Below are positions 45,360 to 59,057 of a DNA stretch of 64,000 bases, in pieces. Each line of letters opens with the position of its first letter. The first letter of the stretch is position 1. Origin of the DNA: Bicyclus anynana (taxonomy: Eukaryota > Arthropoda > Insecta > Lepidoptera > Nymphalidae); contig NC_069085.1 of the NCBI RefSeq assembly GCF_947172395.1, positions 838,112 to 902,111 of the forward strand. The letters are read 5' to 3'. A program made the translations under genes and the position numbers. The notes beneath the pieces were generated by a model. It saw only the letters and a list, made by a program, of their open reading frames with translations, did no database searches and was not told the origin of the DNA.

Positions 45360-48300
45360 TTTTAGTATTTTTTAAAATGAACTAATTTTAGGAAATAATC
45401 GATTCTTTTACCAACACAGAATTAACTTTTAGTTGTTTTTTATATTCTTTATCGCTTGAAAATGTTTAAGCAGATTTTTATGTATTTTTTAAATATTAAT
45501 TATGTATTTTAACATAATTAGAAGATTTGTTTTAAGAGTCGCTTCTGATACGTCATATTTATCTACTCCTATCGAGAAGCCGGTAAGATATTCCGTAGCT
45601 TCTTTTAACAACAACTTAGTAGGGCTAAAAATTTCATTTCATTTTTGATAATATTTCAGAATATGTTAATATAGATAATAATAAAGAGCTTCGTGAATTT
45701 AGTGTAAACCAAATGGTAAACAGGTAATATGTAAGTAGCCTTCAACGAATCTTTAATAATGTGTAAGTAATTGTAATCTTTAATACTAAGTAATAGATGT
45801 TTAAGTTTAAAGTTAATCTTCTTTGTGTAATTTATTCTCCTCATTCGTAAGTGTCTGGTCTTACAAACTACAGTCCATTTCGTATGAAGCTTCACGAATC
45901 TTAAGTGAACTATTAAATTTAATTGCTTCAAGTATTTTAGTTTAGTCTTGACCTTCATGCTGTACCATAAAATGTTTTAGACCGTGGAGTTCCGTTTAGT
46001 TACAGTTAATAAATTTAATAAAATAAGAGAGTTTGATATTATATTCTTATTTATATTTGTTGTTGTTACCTAGTTTAAAAGTAGTTTTATCTAGATATTA
46101 AGTATTTATTATGTCATTTTAATCTTTTAGTTCGTATTAATGATGAAAATATTTACTTAGCGTTTAGAAGTTTTCACAGTAATACAACAAAAATAACTAA
46201 CCGATTATGAATTTATAATAAAAGCAAAAGTAACTTCGTCAGTTTTCACGTTTATTTCTTACTTAGATAGATTTGACTTGGAGAAGAAGGCTACATTTGC
46301 CTAAAACATAAAACTAGATAGGGGTGTAATGGAAGTTAATTTGAATATAAACCACATATTGTTTTAAAACTCTGGTTCTAAAATACCATTTATAAAGGAG
46401 AAAAGACCATACAGACAAGTTGTTAAAAGCGAAGGCTTATATAGGTAGTATGATTATTTTTCGTTTCGTTATTGTAAGGTTGGTAGCTACATTTTCTTTA
46501 TTCCAAATGAAGTTTTATGCTAATCTCCTCTACAAACATACGGGCCTCGCTTATTTAGCTTAGCAACAGTTCAACAGTACGAACACGATGTGCAGTGCAT
46601 TGTTCTGTTCCTGGAAACAACTGAACTGGTGTTTAGACAAATAAACATTTAAATACATATATTTATCAAGATACCAAAAATTTAAGATGCCTTTTGCAAA
46701 AACAAAGAAAGATGTGTGGAACAGATAATTTCGTTCAATTGATCAATCAATTAGGTACCTACCTTACACAGTTTAATAAAAATGCTATTTTAGAATTTAG
46801 AATTACCCTATTTAATCAAATAATATTTAAGTAATATAACTAATAATACAGAAATTTTGTTTACGAGGTTTGAACAGCGCTATTCGATTAAGCTGGTTAA
46901 GGAAATTGTTAATAAAGTAGGTAATAGATAGATCCTATTTGGAGCGCAAAATTTTGTGGTTTTCTTGATACTATTTTGGATAATCAAACTAACTATGATC
47001 CAAATAAACAAATTAATATTTTAGCAAAACTAATTAATATTATTTTAGTAACATAATTAACCTTATTTATAATATATTCACTTAGTAACTATCATACTGT
47101 ACAGTAAATGAATCATTTACTAGTGAATATGACATATTTGTAACAACAAGGTGTTGCACTAAGTGGTGTGATTCACCTTTTTATTTCTTGGGTATTTTAA
47201 GTTTCTTTTCGCGAACAATAAAGATTAAGTGGAATAACTTTACTACTTCGCCATGTTAGAATGATACTGTATTATGATATAACGAATTAATAGTATTACA
47301 AACTTCGGCAACAATACTCATTATCATTCCAGCAGTGACCGACAGTACTTTATACGCATCCCTGTGAAGACAATAAAACTATACGCATTCCAAATGTTTA
47401 TAGCATCTTTGTCGGCAATATAATTGCTGAGAGAAATGAATACAATCTCTGAAGTGACTATAAAGTTAGAGACATAATAACTATATGCAACGTGTCTTTT
47501 ACGACGCAATAGTTATCAGACGTCACGATCTTTGATCCGGTCGAAGAGATTATGGTTGGAGATAAAATCTTCTTCAAAACTTTTCTGTACTAGGGACTTG
47601 AATAAAAAAACCAACATATGCATTATTTTTTATATTTTATACGTAACAGTCGCCATGTGATTTTAAGTTTCATAATTAACACCTAATTGCTCGTCGTCTT
47701 TAGGCTATAATTTGTCATATTATTTTATTTTCGACGTTATAATGCACGTAAATAATAGTTTGCCTGTTCGCCTCAGTAGAGAGCGCTCGAATTCAATATT
47801 TGTAAAAGTAAATAGGTGTGTTGGTCGATATTTTTCTTCATCTTTCTATATATTTAAAAAAAATATCAAAAATTCAAAATTCATTTATTTTAAGTAAGCT
47901 CAGTGAAACGTCAGTTGACTATTTGTGAAGATTCTACCGCCAGTTCGGAAGGCAGTTCTGCCGTACTATTTAATTTGAAACACTAACAAAAGTTCAACCG
48001 AGAGAATAGTGTCTTATTATATTCTAGTTGCGTCAAAAAGCAGGTTTTTGCATACACATGCAATAACGTCCGCTTTGTCTGTTATAAGTGTGTTTCCATC
48101 CTAACCGTCAGTTATTTAGTGTGAACTCGAGAGCACATCACGGAGATCCAACATCTACAGTACCACTTTGAGGTGATTGTTTACGTCTACAAATGTACTT
48201 ACTACTGATGCTTTGTTTTAAAAGAAAATTTTCCTCTCTGAAGAATGGTGAATTATGTTTAGTCTTTTCATCTCTTCAAATATTTAAATAACACCTAAAG

Positions 48301-51300
48301 GTATGCCTGGTATGCCAATGACACGTTTAAACCTATGTTTGGTCTTATTGGTGAATCTAGAAAGTGTTAAAATTAGTGCCACAAATCGTATAGTGTTTCA
48401 GATAGTTAATATGTAGAGTCTGGTAAACACTAATAGTGAAGTAGAAGACTGAGTTGCACATATCTATTCATATATTACGAGTATATTTAACATTATGATT
48501 GCGTATGTTTGATTTAATGGTTAGATGTTTGTTTTATTCACAGTTCATAGGCTGAATGGATTTGGATGAAGTTTTTCACAAACTATACTCGAAAACCTTA
48601 TTATGATGTTGTTACGAGATCTACCAGGAGAAACAGTGGGGCACTGCTAATCTATTTACAGATGTATAACACAAGATTTTGACGAAGTCTTATCAATAGA
48701 TACCCATAGTAATACCTGTTTGAAATTAAAAAGAAGAAAAACAATTTAACGCATTAGGACAACAAATTGAAAGTTATAGTTGGACGTTGGTATAGACACT
48801 ATAGATCCAATTAAAATAACAAGGAATATCACAAGCTCTCTAGAATAGTTAAAGTGTAAACTTTACACTTGGAAGTTAAAGTAAATTAGAATGGTTTTCA
48901 ATTTGCGTATACCTGATAGGACGTGTAACTGGAGGTCGTAATACAAATCCGTATAATTGAAATCAAATCGTCGAAGTAGGAGGTCTCGTAATTATACGAC
49001 GATATAAGCAAAACATAGGATTAAACTAAATAATCTAAAAGTAAGTCTTTGAACTTGGCGAGTTTTTTATGTTATATACAATTAAATGTAAAGCAACAAA
49101 AACAAATCATTTCTTGTAAATGTAAGTTAATAAAATCAAATGAATAGAAATAAAAAAAATATTGTCATCTCTGCCAGAGTAAATAGTGTCTCTGCAATTT
49201 AACTAAAACCGATTGAAATATTGTTTTAAATAGACTTAATTATGATATCACTCTGTAGTTATTGTATAAAGGATTTAAAATCTGCTTAAATAAGACCATT
49301 GGGTCAGTTTGCGTTTAAAAAAATAATATTAAAATATTTTTAATAATACTTTCAGATAACCGAAAAGTCCCAACCTTAAGTTATCGAAACTGTATAAGTA
49401 AGAATAACCTTTACTTTAATGAGACAAGAAAACCTCGAGGATAATTTTTATCAATTGAAAAATACCTTGCGCTCAATTCCAATAAACGTGCATTTTGTCA
49501 CTGTCAATTAAAAATATATAAAATCAGATATCTGTCACATCGTCTGTATAATAATGCGATCATTCTTTTAAACAAATGATTTCTTTTTTAGAATTGCTAA
49601 AATATGTCTGTGTTTAATTGTCCAAATCGGTTGAATGCGTATTGTTTGTAATCATAAAAATTAAAATTCGTATATTACAGCAATGTTCGATTTGACTGAG
49701 CAATAATATCAGCTTCACCGGTCATGCCGGTTCAATCGCCAATACATACTTACTTGTGGTTGCAATTGAGCAATTGATCGACTTATTTAGTACTTAAATA
49801 ATTCCATTGGATTTGGTAGTGCAAGCATAAGTATTTGTCAGTTTGCTGTAAAGTGAGCAAACGCTCATTAATAGCTAAGATTTAGTATTTTCAGCTTATA
49901 AGTTTAACTATTGAATACTTTAACTACTTATTATGATAGATTATACCTTCTTTACGTGTTTGCGTTGCAGTTGACCGCATTTTTATCTGTCTACCACTTA
50001 TAACAAGTTTACCTTCAAGATTGTCAGTAAGTTTACATTATTTTGCATCGTGCACAGAGTCTGGTTTTTATATCGGCCTATCGGCCTGTAGGTATGTGGT
50101 ACGTGCGTGCAAATTTCTATTTCACGGTATAGCAGCGTGTTTAATTATATTAATCAAAGATATTTATTGTTATTTTTAACGATGTTTGTTAACATCTATA
50201 TTATTATTTTTTTGACTGATTTATGTTTTTATTTCTAATTACAACAGCGGTAATTTTATACACTAGATACTATGCTACACAAGATTTTTGGGTAGTGTAC
50301 AATTTCTTTTATAACATTTTGCATTGAGTCATCAATATATTTAAATACTACGCTACGTTGATAGTACTAGGTGAAGTTTTGCCTCCTACCAAGTTCTCGT
50401 GTAATGTTTTCAGGAAGATTGAAGTAGGTAATCATGTAAAAGAAAATATGAAATGTGTGAAGTTGATGAAAGAGATAATTTTTGTCATAATAAGAACGTT
50501 GTCGTCGTCGATTGAATAGTGAATAGTAATTGTACAGCGGTGCGGTGCCCCATTTTCTATGGGAGCGAAGAAACTGAGATAAGAAAAGCAATTATTACTG
50601 TTTCACTTATTCATTAGACGTGTGACTGCTTGACGATTTTGTAATAGATAACATAGTGACAAGTGCAGGTTGACTAGTGTAATATTTAGCGTAGACTTCA
50701 AGAAGATAAACACATGATATAAAGAATATTGAAATCGATGAAACCTTTCTTTATTTCTATCCAGAATCGAGCAAGCAATAGGTCAACAATTCCAGTATAG
50801 AATTATTATACGTATTTAAGTTTAATCCGCATAGTTCCCGTTTTTGTGGAAGCACAGGAATTAAAATTATATGTATTCCAAGCTGATAATGTAGCTTTAA
50901 AATAACTGTAGTGGACAGCGTAACAAACTGGCGAAGTCATATTTGCATATGGTTAGGATTGTTGTTTAATTGATTAGATATTTTCTTACAGTGTCCTATT
51001 GTTTAGTTAGGATGTATATTGTATACCTACCAGAGCTGCTTCTCAAGTAGTAGTGTGTAGCGAGGTTGTTTGTTCGATCTCGCTTGTTGCTGCAGGTTAA
51101 ATATTAACTCGTTTTATTACTGAATTCCATCCCAAGCTTTTAAACTCTAGGAATTTGTTAACTATAAAACTCATTTATCCGTATTTTACTGATGTTTTAT
51201 CGCATCGATATGTTATTTCATTTATTACTTATTTTGTTAACACGATTTACTAATACATTTGTAAATTGAGCGTTTTATGTAAGTCTGTTAAGTACTATTC

Positions 51301-51340
51301 TGCTATATGCATTAGAAATCAAAAATTAAACGAGAAAAAA
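45360..51340. other. AT-rich, repeat-poor non-coding stretch
   Basis: I find no SINE, LINE or MITE and no believable coding exon in this stretch, unlike the crowded DNA to the left. Scattered small palindromes occur (for example AAGTGTAAA-C-TTTACACTT at 48852-48870). 49971-50026 is bounded by TGCGTTGCAG and GTAAGT and could be a tiny non-coding exon, unproven. Confidence 0.5.
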
Positions 51341-51531
51341 TCTATACTTAATATTATAAAGCTGAAGAGTTTGTTTGTTTGATTGAACGCGTTAATCTCA
51401 GGAACTACTGGTCCGATTTGAAAAATTCTTTCAGTGATAGATAGCCCATTTAATGAGGAAGGGTATAGGCTATATATTATCTCCGTATTCTTTTGGAAAC
51501 CACGCGGGTGAAACCGTGCGGCGTCAGCTAG
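51341..51531 (+). mobile_element. Short Helitron, intact termini, A/T insertion
   Basis: A 191-base element starting TCTATACTTAATATTATAAA and ending GTGCGGCGTCAGCTAG, with A immediately before and T immediately after, as expected for Helitron insertion between A and T. The 3' hairpin is visible (ACGCGGGTGAAACCGTGCGG). Confidence 0.8.
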
Positions 51532-52992
51532 TATAATAATAAAGACCATGACCTGCGGCCTACAGAAAGTGATAAGTAATATTATTTAATATTAAGACTT
51601 CATACCAATACCACAAAGGCGAGTGACACGCCGCCAACCCGAGTAACTGTCGCAAGAACCACCCAAGAGAGCGTGAGAGCCTTCGACGACCATTGTGAGT
51701 ACAGTTCTCACACAAAAATGTGCAACGCATCTGTAATAGTGGAGCAAAATGCAGAAACCGCGAGAATTGCTGCCACTTGCTCAAGAACAAACAATATTAT
51801 TTTTTTCGAGAAACAAGATTACGGAGACGCTGGTCAATGAACACTACTACTAGTTTTTGTGTGAGGCTGTGAGAGCTCTCCTTGCTTGACGGCTTTATGT
51901 AATATTGATGATCCATGGGAACATAAACTTAGAAGTAAAACAAATTATTAAAGACTAATAATTAAAAATAATTCTTATCTGTTACTTCAAACCAATATTC
52001 TAATAGTAAACCCGATTTTCTCTAGTATATTCTAACTAGTTAGTTAGTCTGTTTTGTTTGTTTGATTTAAATATAGGTATTCGGAATTTAATAAATAAAG
52101 TTGAGCTTCAACTTTGTAATCGAATTACTTTATTAACTAAAGTAAGCGTTGTAGGAATGTTGGGGAATCAGAGCCAAAAGCCAGTTTAAATATTATAAGC
52201 GCTTGTTTATTTTGTGAGATCAAATAAGATTAAAAGGCAAAATAAATACTACCAAGTAAACTGAAGGGTGGCAAGAAAAAACGATTAGGAGCCGAGATAA
52301 AACTGGTTATGGAGACCCATTTTTTAATCTTGTTGCATAAAAACTTACCACATTAAAGTATCAGTAACGTTATCTAATAATATGACAGGCGAGACGTAAC
52401 TGAATAGCTGATAGATCATTGGATCTATTGCCTTATTGATATTAATCATTTCGATGACGGGCTGTGAAGAGTTCGAATCATTAATAGCTTGATTTATTTT
52501 AGTTGTACTCACTGATGTCAAATCAGTGACGCTTACGATATACGTTAATTGATGTTGTTACTATCAATAATGATTTTATAGGATATAATTCAATTTAAGT
52601 TACATTTAACAGTTACCTATGTGTTTTTAATTTTTAATTTCTCGTATTTTATTATTCGATACCGCATTTATCTTTAACAAATTGTATATTTTGTAACGAT
52701 TGTTTTTTGGAAAAATACCCTATTAGCGGAATATAAATCTTATTGATTCTTAGAACTTACACTCCAGCATCATCAATGATCGATGATTCATGATTGCAAA
52801 TCATCAGTGATTCATTGGCGCGACCTTTGCATATTAGCTGCACGGTCTCTCGTAAAATTTAACACGACATTGCGTTATTGTATTGTGGTATTTTGTATAT
52901 ACTTTTAAGATTATGTCTTAGAAAGTCAAATATTTCATCTTGGTATTTATTTTGTGTAGTTTATATTAACGAACTATTATAGAACCATTTCT
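51532..52992. other. AT-rich non-coding stretch
   Basis: 51560-51850 is somewhat richer in GC, but its 76-codon minus frame is unrecognisable. The remainder shows no repeat or gene I can name. Confidence 0.4.
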
Positions 52993-53078
52993 ACAAGAGT
53001 TAGTTACAATAAACTTACAAGGTTTATGGCCTTGTAAGTTTATTGTAACTAACTCTTGTAAGTTTATTGTAACTAACT
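52993..53078. repeat. Perfect 30-bp hairpin with tandem 24-bp duplication
   Basis: The left arm 52993-53022 (starts ACAAGAGTTAGTTACAATAA) is exactly complementary to 53030-53059 across a 7-base loop, TTTATGG. The right arm contains CTTGTAAGTTTATTG plus TAACTAACT at 53031-53054, and this 24-mer is repeated exactly at 53055-53078. It has no transposon hallmark. Confidence 0.95.
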
Positions 53079-55065
53079 ATAGGACATCATATGATTACAA
53101 ACTGATTACAATGATGATACAATTGATTATTATAATGACCTTATTAAATCGTTAAATGCTTAGACAAAATGTTTTGTATCTCTATAATCAGACCGTTTTC
53201 ATGCAAAAAGCTATTCTCGTAGAGAGGCTATAACTGTTTCGAAATGAAGCTAAAAATATCTAATTCATTTGTCTAAAATTTTTCCTTGATCTTGAAATAG
53301 TTGACAATAGATAGGATGTTTTTATTTTGCCACTAAAATGGTTGTACATTTGAGGTAAATTTATACCGAAAGGAGATTTTTTTTGTTGTGGCACGACATG
53401 GACCTTGTGGTATCGATTATATTATTATTAGATGTTCGTCGGAGCGTAACAACTATTTCACGCTATTGTAAATTTCCACTACAATTTATTACTCTGATTT
53501 TTTATGCAAGATAGGCTTGCGCTTGACAACATTATATTGTATCAGTAATGTGTACGAAATGACTCTTGGAATTACGGGAACTTGATTGATTTTTAAATCT
53601 GTGAACACTCACAAAAGTATATCCAGCTAAACCAATGAAAAGGTAACAAAAGTTCACCAACTTTTCACGGAAGATACCTTTAGATACTTACTTTAGCACG
53701 CTGATTAGGAGTTAGTATGCTCAGTAATTTAGGATGTTTATCACATTTCCTTCAAAATTTACATGTTTTAGAAGCGTATGTACTAGCATATTGCAATCAT
53801 GGTATTCACTAGTTATCATTGGATGATATACGTTTTCATAAAATGTTGTTTTTAAGACAGTGACCAACAAAATGACAGTGTTGCAATTATGCAACAAACA
53901 AATTGGTCCGCCGAGATGTGATAATTGACATCTTTGTATTTTCTAGTGTTTTAAATATCTGATTTCGTAACTGGTTCATACGATATAAAAGTATCTTCAG
54001 TCGAGCGTATAGCAGTTTTAAAATGCGATCATGTTACTATAGGAGTATCATTTGTTTGGGAGAAAGCCTATATTCGACAACAGAAACTGCATTACTCATG
54101 CTTCACGAGGTGTCGCGTGTTCACTGCTTTATTAGTATTCTGGAATTTAGCACTTTGTTTAATTAAGTACATTTAATTAAACTGTTGATCTGTAAAGTAT
54201 TTTATGTATCGTGCTCTGTTTCATTATGAATTATTCTTTAAAAGTCAAATAATAAATGAATAGTCTAAAGGTTTGTTATTGTTGTTTAAAAATAAACTTA
54301 TTTATATTACGGTTCTAGGTAACTTCGTAAATAAGTATTTTTTGTCCTTAACTTTAAAGTTAAATAATGAAAATTATCTTTTCATATAATGGACTGAAAA
54401 TGTTAAAGGTTAATCTTTTTGTGATTATTAACAATGGCTTAGTTTTTATATCAAGATTTAAGTCTAAATATAGACAAAAATACGCTAGACATAATTTGTT
54501 TCTTTGGTTTATTCTAAGGTTAACATTCAGCTTTCAGAAATTTTCGAGATATAAATTAATAGTTTAATTTGGAGCATCGGTTTTACCGTAGAAACATATT
54601 TTTATCCAGATTATTTTAATTATTAGTTATTAGATTTATTTTAGCTCGTTGATAACTCTAGCAATTCAGGTTTTAAAGGAATTAGACCGGCAATGATAGT
54701 TGATGATAGAATTTTGTACCCGAACTATGTCAGTACTTTCATGAGCACCAAAATTGAGTGTATAGTTACCATTGAGGTTACACAAACAACTATTTACAAA
54801 AGTGGAACAGTTAAAGACCTGATTATTATTAACGTTAAATTGAACATTCCGACGTGTTAGTAGGCGAGATTGTAAGTTTGGTACTTATCGAATCCGGCCC
54901 CTAGCTTTAACTTGACGATTGCTAGAAGAAATGTGCACGATTATTAAAATAAATTAATACACAAATAAGCACGAATTTAATTTTACTTACTGCACAAAAA
55001 GAAGTTTTCAAACATGAAACTAATATTTGTTTGCAACTAAATTGAGGATATTCTCAAACACACTA
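53079..55065. other. AT-rich stretch, nothing recognised
   Basis: I see no repeat family, RNA gene or coding exon. The longest frame (54367-54567, plus) encodes a lysine/phenylalanine-rich string of the kind AT-rich DNA gives by chance. Confidence 0.4.
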
Positions 55066-55271
55066 CTAGCGGACGCCCGTGACTTGATCCGCGTGTAATT
55101 CAGTTCTTCACGAATCCCGCAGGAACCGGGATGAAAAGTAGCCTATAGGTTAATCCAGAATAAAATCTACTTACATTTCAAATTTCAGACAAATCGCTTC
55201 AGTTGACGCTGCACAAAGGAGGAACAAAAATACACACTTACACAAACTTTCGCATTTATATATTAGTGTGA
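55066..55271 (-). mobile_element. Short Helitron, complete
   Basis: The minus strand starts TCACACTAATATATAAATGC (TC at 55271-55270, preceded by A), carries AGCGATTTGTCTGAAATTTG, and ends CACGGGCGTCCGCTAG at 55066, followed by T. Confidence 0.75.
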
Positions 55272-55859
55272 TGTGATTTAATAATACCTTTTTTTATAAA
55301 TATTTGCTCGATCTTGTACGCTTTACTATTAAAGATGCTTTGTTCTTTGTAAAAAATACTGTTGTCCCAAATAACGTCTCTATCTTCTATAGGTGTAATG
55401 ATAAAAGGTTTTTAGTCGTGCAACATAAATCGTATCGTGAGTTGACGATTTTCTTGCGGGCCCGCGAGTACTTGACCATTGTTCGCTCTCGGCAGTCGGT
55501 GTCGGTCTCGAGTGGCATTCCTCCCGTGGCCGTTGCCCTTGCCAGCTGCATTCATTACTGAAATCAAAATATGATGAAAAATCTTTTATTCACCTCATGT
55601 CACCATTGTCTGGTGAAATACGAAATCATGGACTGCTTTACTTTAAAAATGACGCATCATCCAATGGTGTTGGTGTCTTGGATAGTAATGAAACAAATCT
55701 TTAGGATATTCGTGTTTTGTGGTAAATATTATTGCGATATCCTCCTCGAATTTTCTTAATTAGGAGTAGGACTCCTTACTTTATATTATATCTATATTTC
55801 CTCTACATTGAATTTATGCATTGTTTGACATAATTTTTGATGATCATTCCTTGATAATT

Positions 55860-56190
55860 TTCGGAGTAAACCCGACTTTATTCGAACCCATACAGTACCC
55901 TCAGTCATCAGCTTGTGCATGCAACGTGGCACGAGTGATCAATATCATCAAAAGTTCAATACCAAGCTTTGGCATAGTAATAAAATGTATAAGTCCGTTT
56001 ATAAATACATGGTTCTTATCAGGATCAACACCCAAAATAACCCACTTCTGGTTACTACTCACAGCTTTCCAGCTAATAACATAGCGATGCTTATCACAAC
56101 GCAGCCTCGCCGGGCGGAAGCGTCGATAGCTAAATACTAACCGAATGTTCGTCAAGGCCGGCGATGTTGGCGGAAACCTTCCGAATCCGA
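55860..56190. other. Unidentified complex-sequence island open on both strands
   Basis: Compared with its AT-rich surroundings this block is compositionally balanced, and both strands stay open for more than 80 codons. The minus frame (56155-55901) encodes KHRYVISWKAVSSNQKWVIL then GVDPDKNHVFINGLIHFITM; the plus frame 55821-56084 overlaps it. The minus product looks more protein-like, but I cannot place it in a family. It could be a transposase or retroelement fragment, a lone exon, or chance. Confidence 0.3.
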
Positions 56191-59057
56191 AATATTATAT
56201 AATTTTCATTTTATTCTTCATTGTTCTTGTTTAAGTTACATTCGTAGAGGATTATCATTTAAGAGAGTATTTTAAAATCTCAAGTCGGTGTTATTTTTGT
56301 CAGTCATTGGCATAATATAACGTGTCGTACCTACGTCCTTTGTACGTCCTACATTACTCGTACTTGCTATAATTCCTAAATCTTATTTGTCTTTTATTAT
56401 TATTATTATTATTTATTTTGATATTTAAATGGATAGATTTTGCTCCTCAAATACAATCACAGGAACAGGCTGAATGGATTACACGCGAACAAACCAGTCA
56501 GTAAAGAATACAATTCGTAAATAGCTCATCTGAAATCCGAGAGGTTTTAAGTTCAAATCTCAATCTCTTATGTCTACTTTTAGCACGGCTTCTTTCTTCG
56601 CTTAGTAAATTTTAGAACAAATTTTACTAAAAAATCTTCAAATATGTTTAAATGTTTTATTACTTTGTTATGTACACTTACTGTCTCCTCTGTACCTACT
56701 GATACCACTTCTGTCCTGGTAGTCTTCTCTTTACTAATTCTTACAACTAGTTGTACGGTACTGAATCTGTAGGTTGAAATATGATGAAATAATTGTGTTG
56801 ATACAAATAGTTGAAACAAAGATCTATTTTGAAGCGGCAATAGTGTAGAGATTAGACAAAACGAGTGTCGGCCGATGAGTAAGACGGGGGGCGGCAGCTG
56901 GCGGCAATTGAACAAATGAACTCGGCGCCATGACTGAAGTACTAGCGTAGCAGTTAGGTAAATTCAATTAGGCCTCGTTCATACGTCACGATTGCAGTTT
57001 CTACTAATCATAGAGTATTGTGATTTAAAATGTAGCGCTTTGGTTGGTAGAAATGATAATGATAAAAGGAATGCTTCGCATGTGGTTTCAGATTTTAGAA
57101 ACGAACGAAGAGCAAATGTTTGATATAAAGTTTTACCCACCTAATCATAAATGGATAAACAACACATTATGATGATAATGAGGAAGTATTTTGTGAGCTG
57201 CCTTGAGTAGGTCATTCAAAGGCATAATTAAAAATAATTATATTAAAGCTCATGCAAATTGAGCACGAGTTTAAAAGTTTAGGGTTGTCGCATTCCTACG
57301 TAATAGTTAAAGCGGTTGGATTTGGTTTTGCCTAGTTACCATCCTATCGTTTTAGCTATTAACGTTTGCATCATATCAATAAAATAGATCCACAGCACGA
57401 AAAGAGAATGCTGCTTATATCCTTATCAACTTACTGATGACAAACTGTCTCAAAACTCATCAGCAAAAATACGCTAAGCAATATTAATAACAAAAATATA
57501 AAATCTGATAAATGTGCTCTACCGTAAACAGTAGATGCCATAAAACCTTTATCTGCCTTGATGTTTACACATTTAATTATTATGTAAACTTTCTTGTAAA
57601 GTTACGCAATAAATGGTTATGGAAAAAGTTTACGGTCTCCTATCTATAGTTTATCGTCAGTGTCGGACAAACACACAGTTTATCAGTGCTATCGTCCGCT
57701 GCATAGTCGCGCGTTAGGTGCATCCCGCGCGTTTTGAATATTGATGATTTATTATAACTGGATAGTTATCCGCCTCTCACTCTATAACAGAACGTTGCTG
57801 CGAAGCCTTTTACAACAAGAGGTAGATTTTCAACTGTGTCTCGAAAGCAGAAAGGTTCACTTCACTCATTCTGTACAGAATTTTGCTGCGTCCCTGTTAA
57901 ATATCTAAGGTCTGCTGCTATTATTTTCTCAATTGCCCAATTTAATAGTTAGAATTTTATAAACATTTTCCAAACATGAAATCTTAGAGAGTTGCTGTCT
58001 GTTTTTGCGGTTTCTAATAGTCTTTTTATCTCTATCTCTAATCACTTCCTTGTTAAACTTCCATTAGTTTCGCCAAACTTTAGTATGAAGGAGATACTTT
58101 ATTTTCTTGCGCGTAACACATATACTCGTAATTAATACCAAAGCTACAACCAATACAAGCATTAGCGTTGGCCCCCTTTATGCCTATCTTATCTGGTTTC
58201 GATTACAAGGCACGCTGTACAAAAACAATGGGCAGTTTATCTAAGCCCTGTTCTGGTGCGAGTAAGCGTTACTTATTTGGAGCGTAACGCGAATAAGCAT
58301 TAATAAGATCTGTAAGTTAGCTGTACTCTGCAGTTTCGAGTTCGTGTGTTTGGTCTGTTTTTGTTTGTTAGACCGAGTAATTAACGCAGTTAAAATCAGT
58401 GCAGTTCTTGTCTGTTGTTTATAAGATATGTAATTTTTTTTTACATTACGAGTTACTGGTGTAATATATAGGCACCTTTGACTTAACACCTTAGGCTAAT
58501 GGATGCCGGGCAATTATGGAATACTGTGTTCCATGTACTACGAAGTGTTTGTATATAACAGAGAATTTTTAAATTTTTATGAAATGGCTTGGTTTGTCAA
58601 TAATTATAAAGATAAGGGATAATACTATAATATAATACCTACTAAAAGGATAAGTAATCATTTCATTTATTTTTGTTTATTGTTGTGCTAAAGGCCCGAT
58701 AGGGTATTATCGCGAAAAGGTAAGTTTGCTTCATTTAAACATGGTTAAGTCGATGTAAGTAAATTAATTCACGTATTGAGTTCAATTATTTTCTAGAGGT
58801 GCAAATAGGTCTCGTCACAAAAAAGCAATCTATAACTTGTATGTATTTAAGCAATAACTCAGCTTCTTTAACTTCAACCCACATCATATTGTCGTCAAAT
58901 TGCATCAATTATCTCAGTTTCGGAATAATTCCCAACTAACCGTCGGGCGGGCAGTGGGAAGCGGTCGAGGAGTGTTAATTGTGCTTTAATTGAATGGAAT
59001 TAGCCGACAGCGCGATAGCCTCGCTGATATCTTGTTTGAACTAAGAAATGGCTTTAA
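56191..59057. other. Mostly AT-rich non-coding DNA with an (ATT)n run
   Basis: An (ATT)n run occurs at 56397-56414. A 111-codon minus frame (56915-56580) encodes no recognisable protein. 56878-56935 and 57690-57735 are short GC-rich patches of unknown meaning. The rest is featureless to my reading. Confidence 0.4.
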
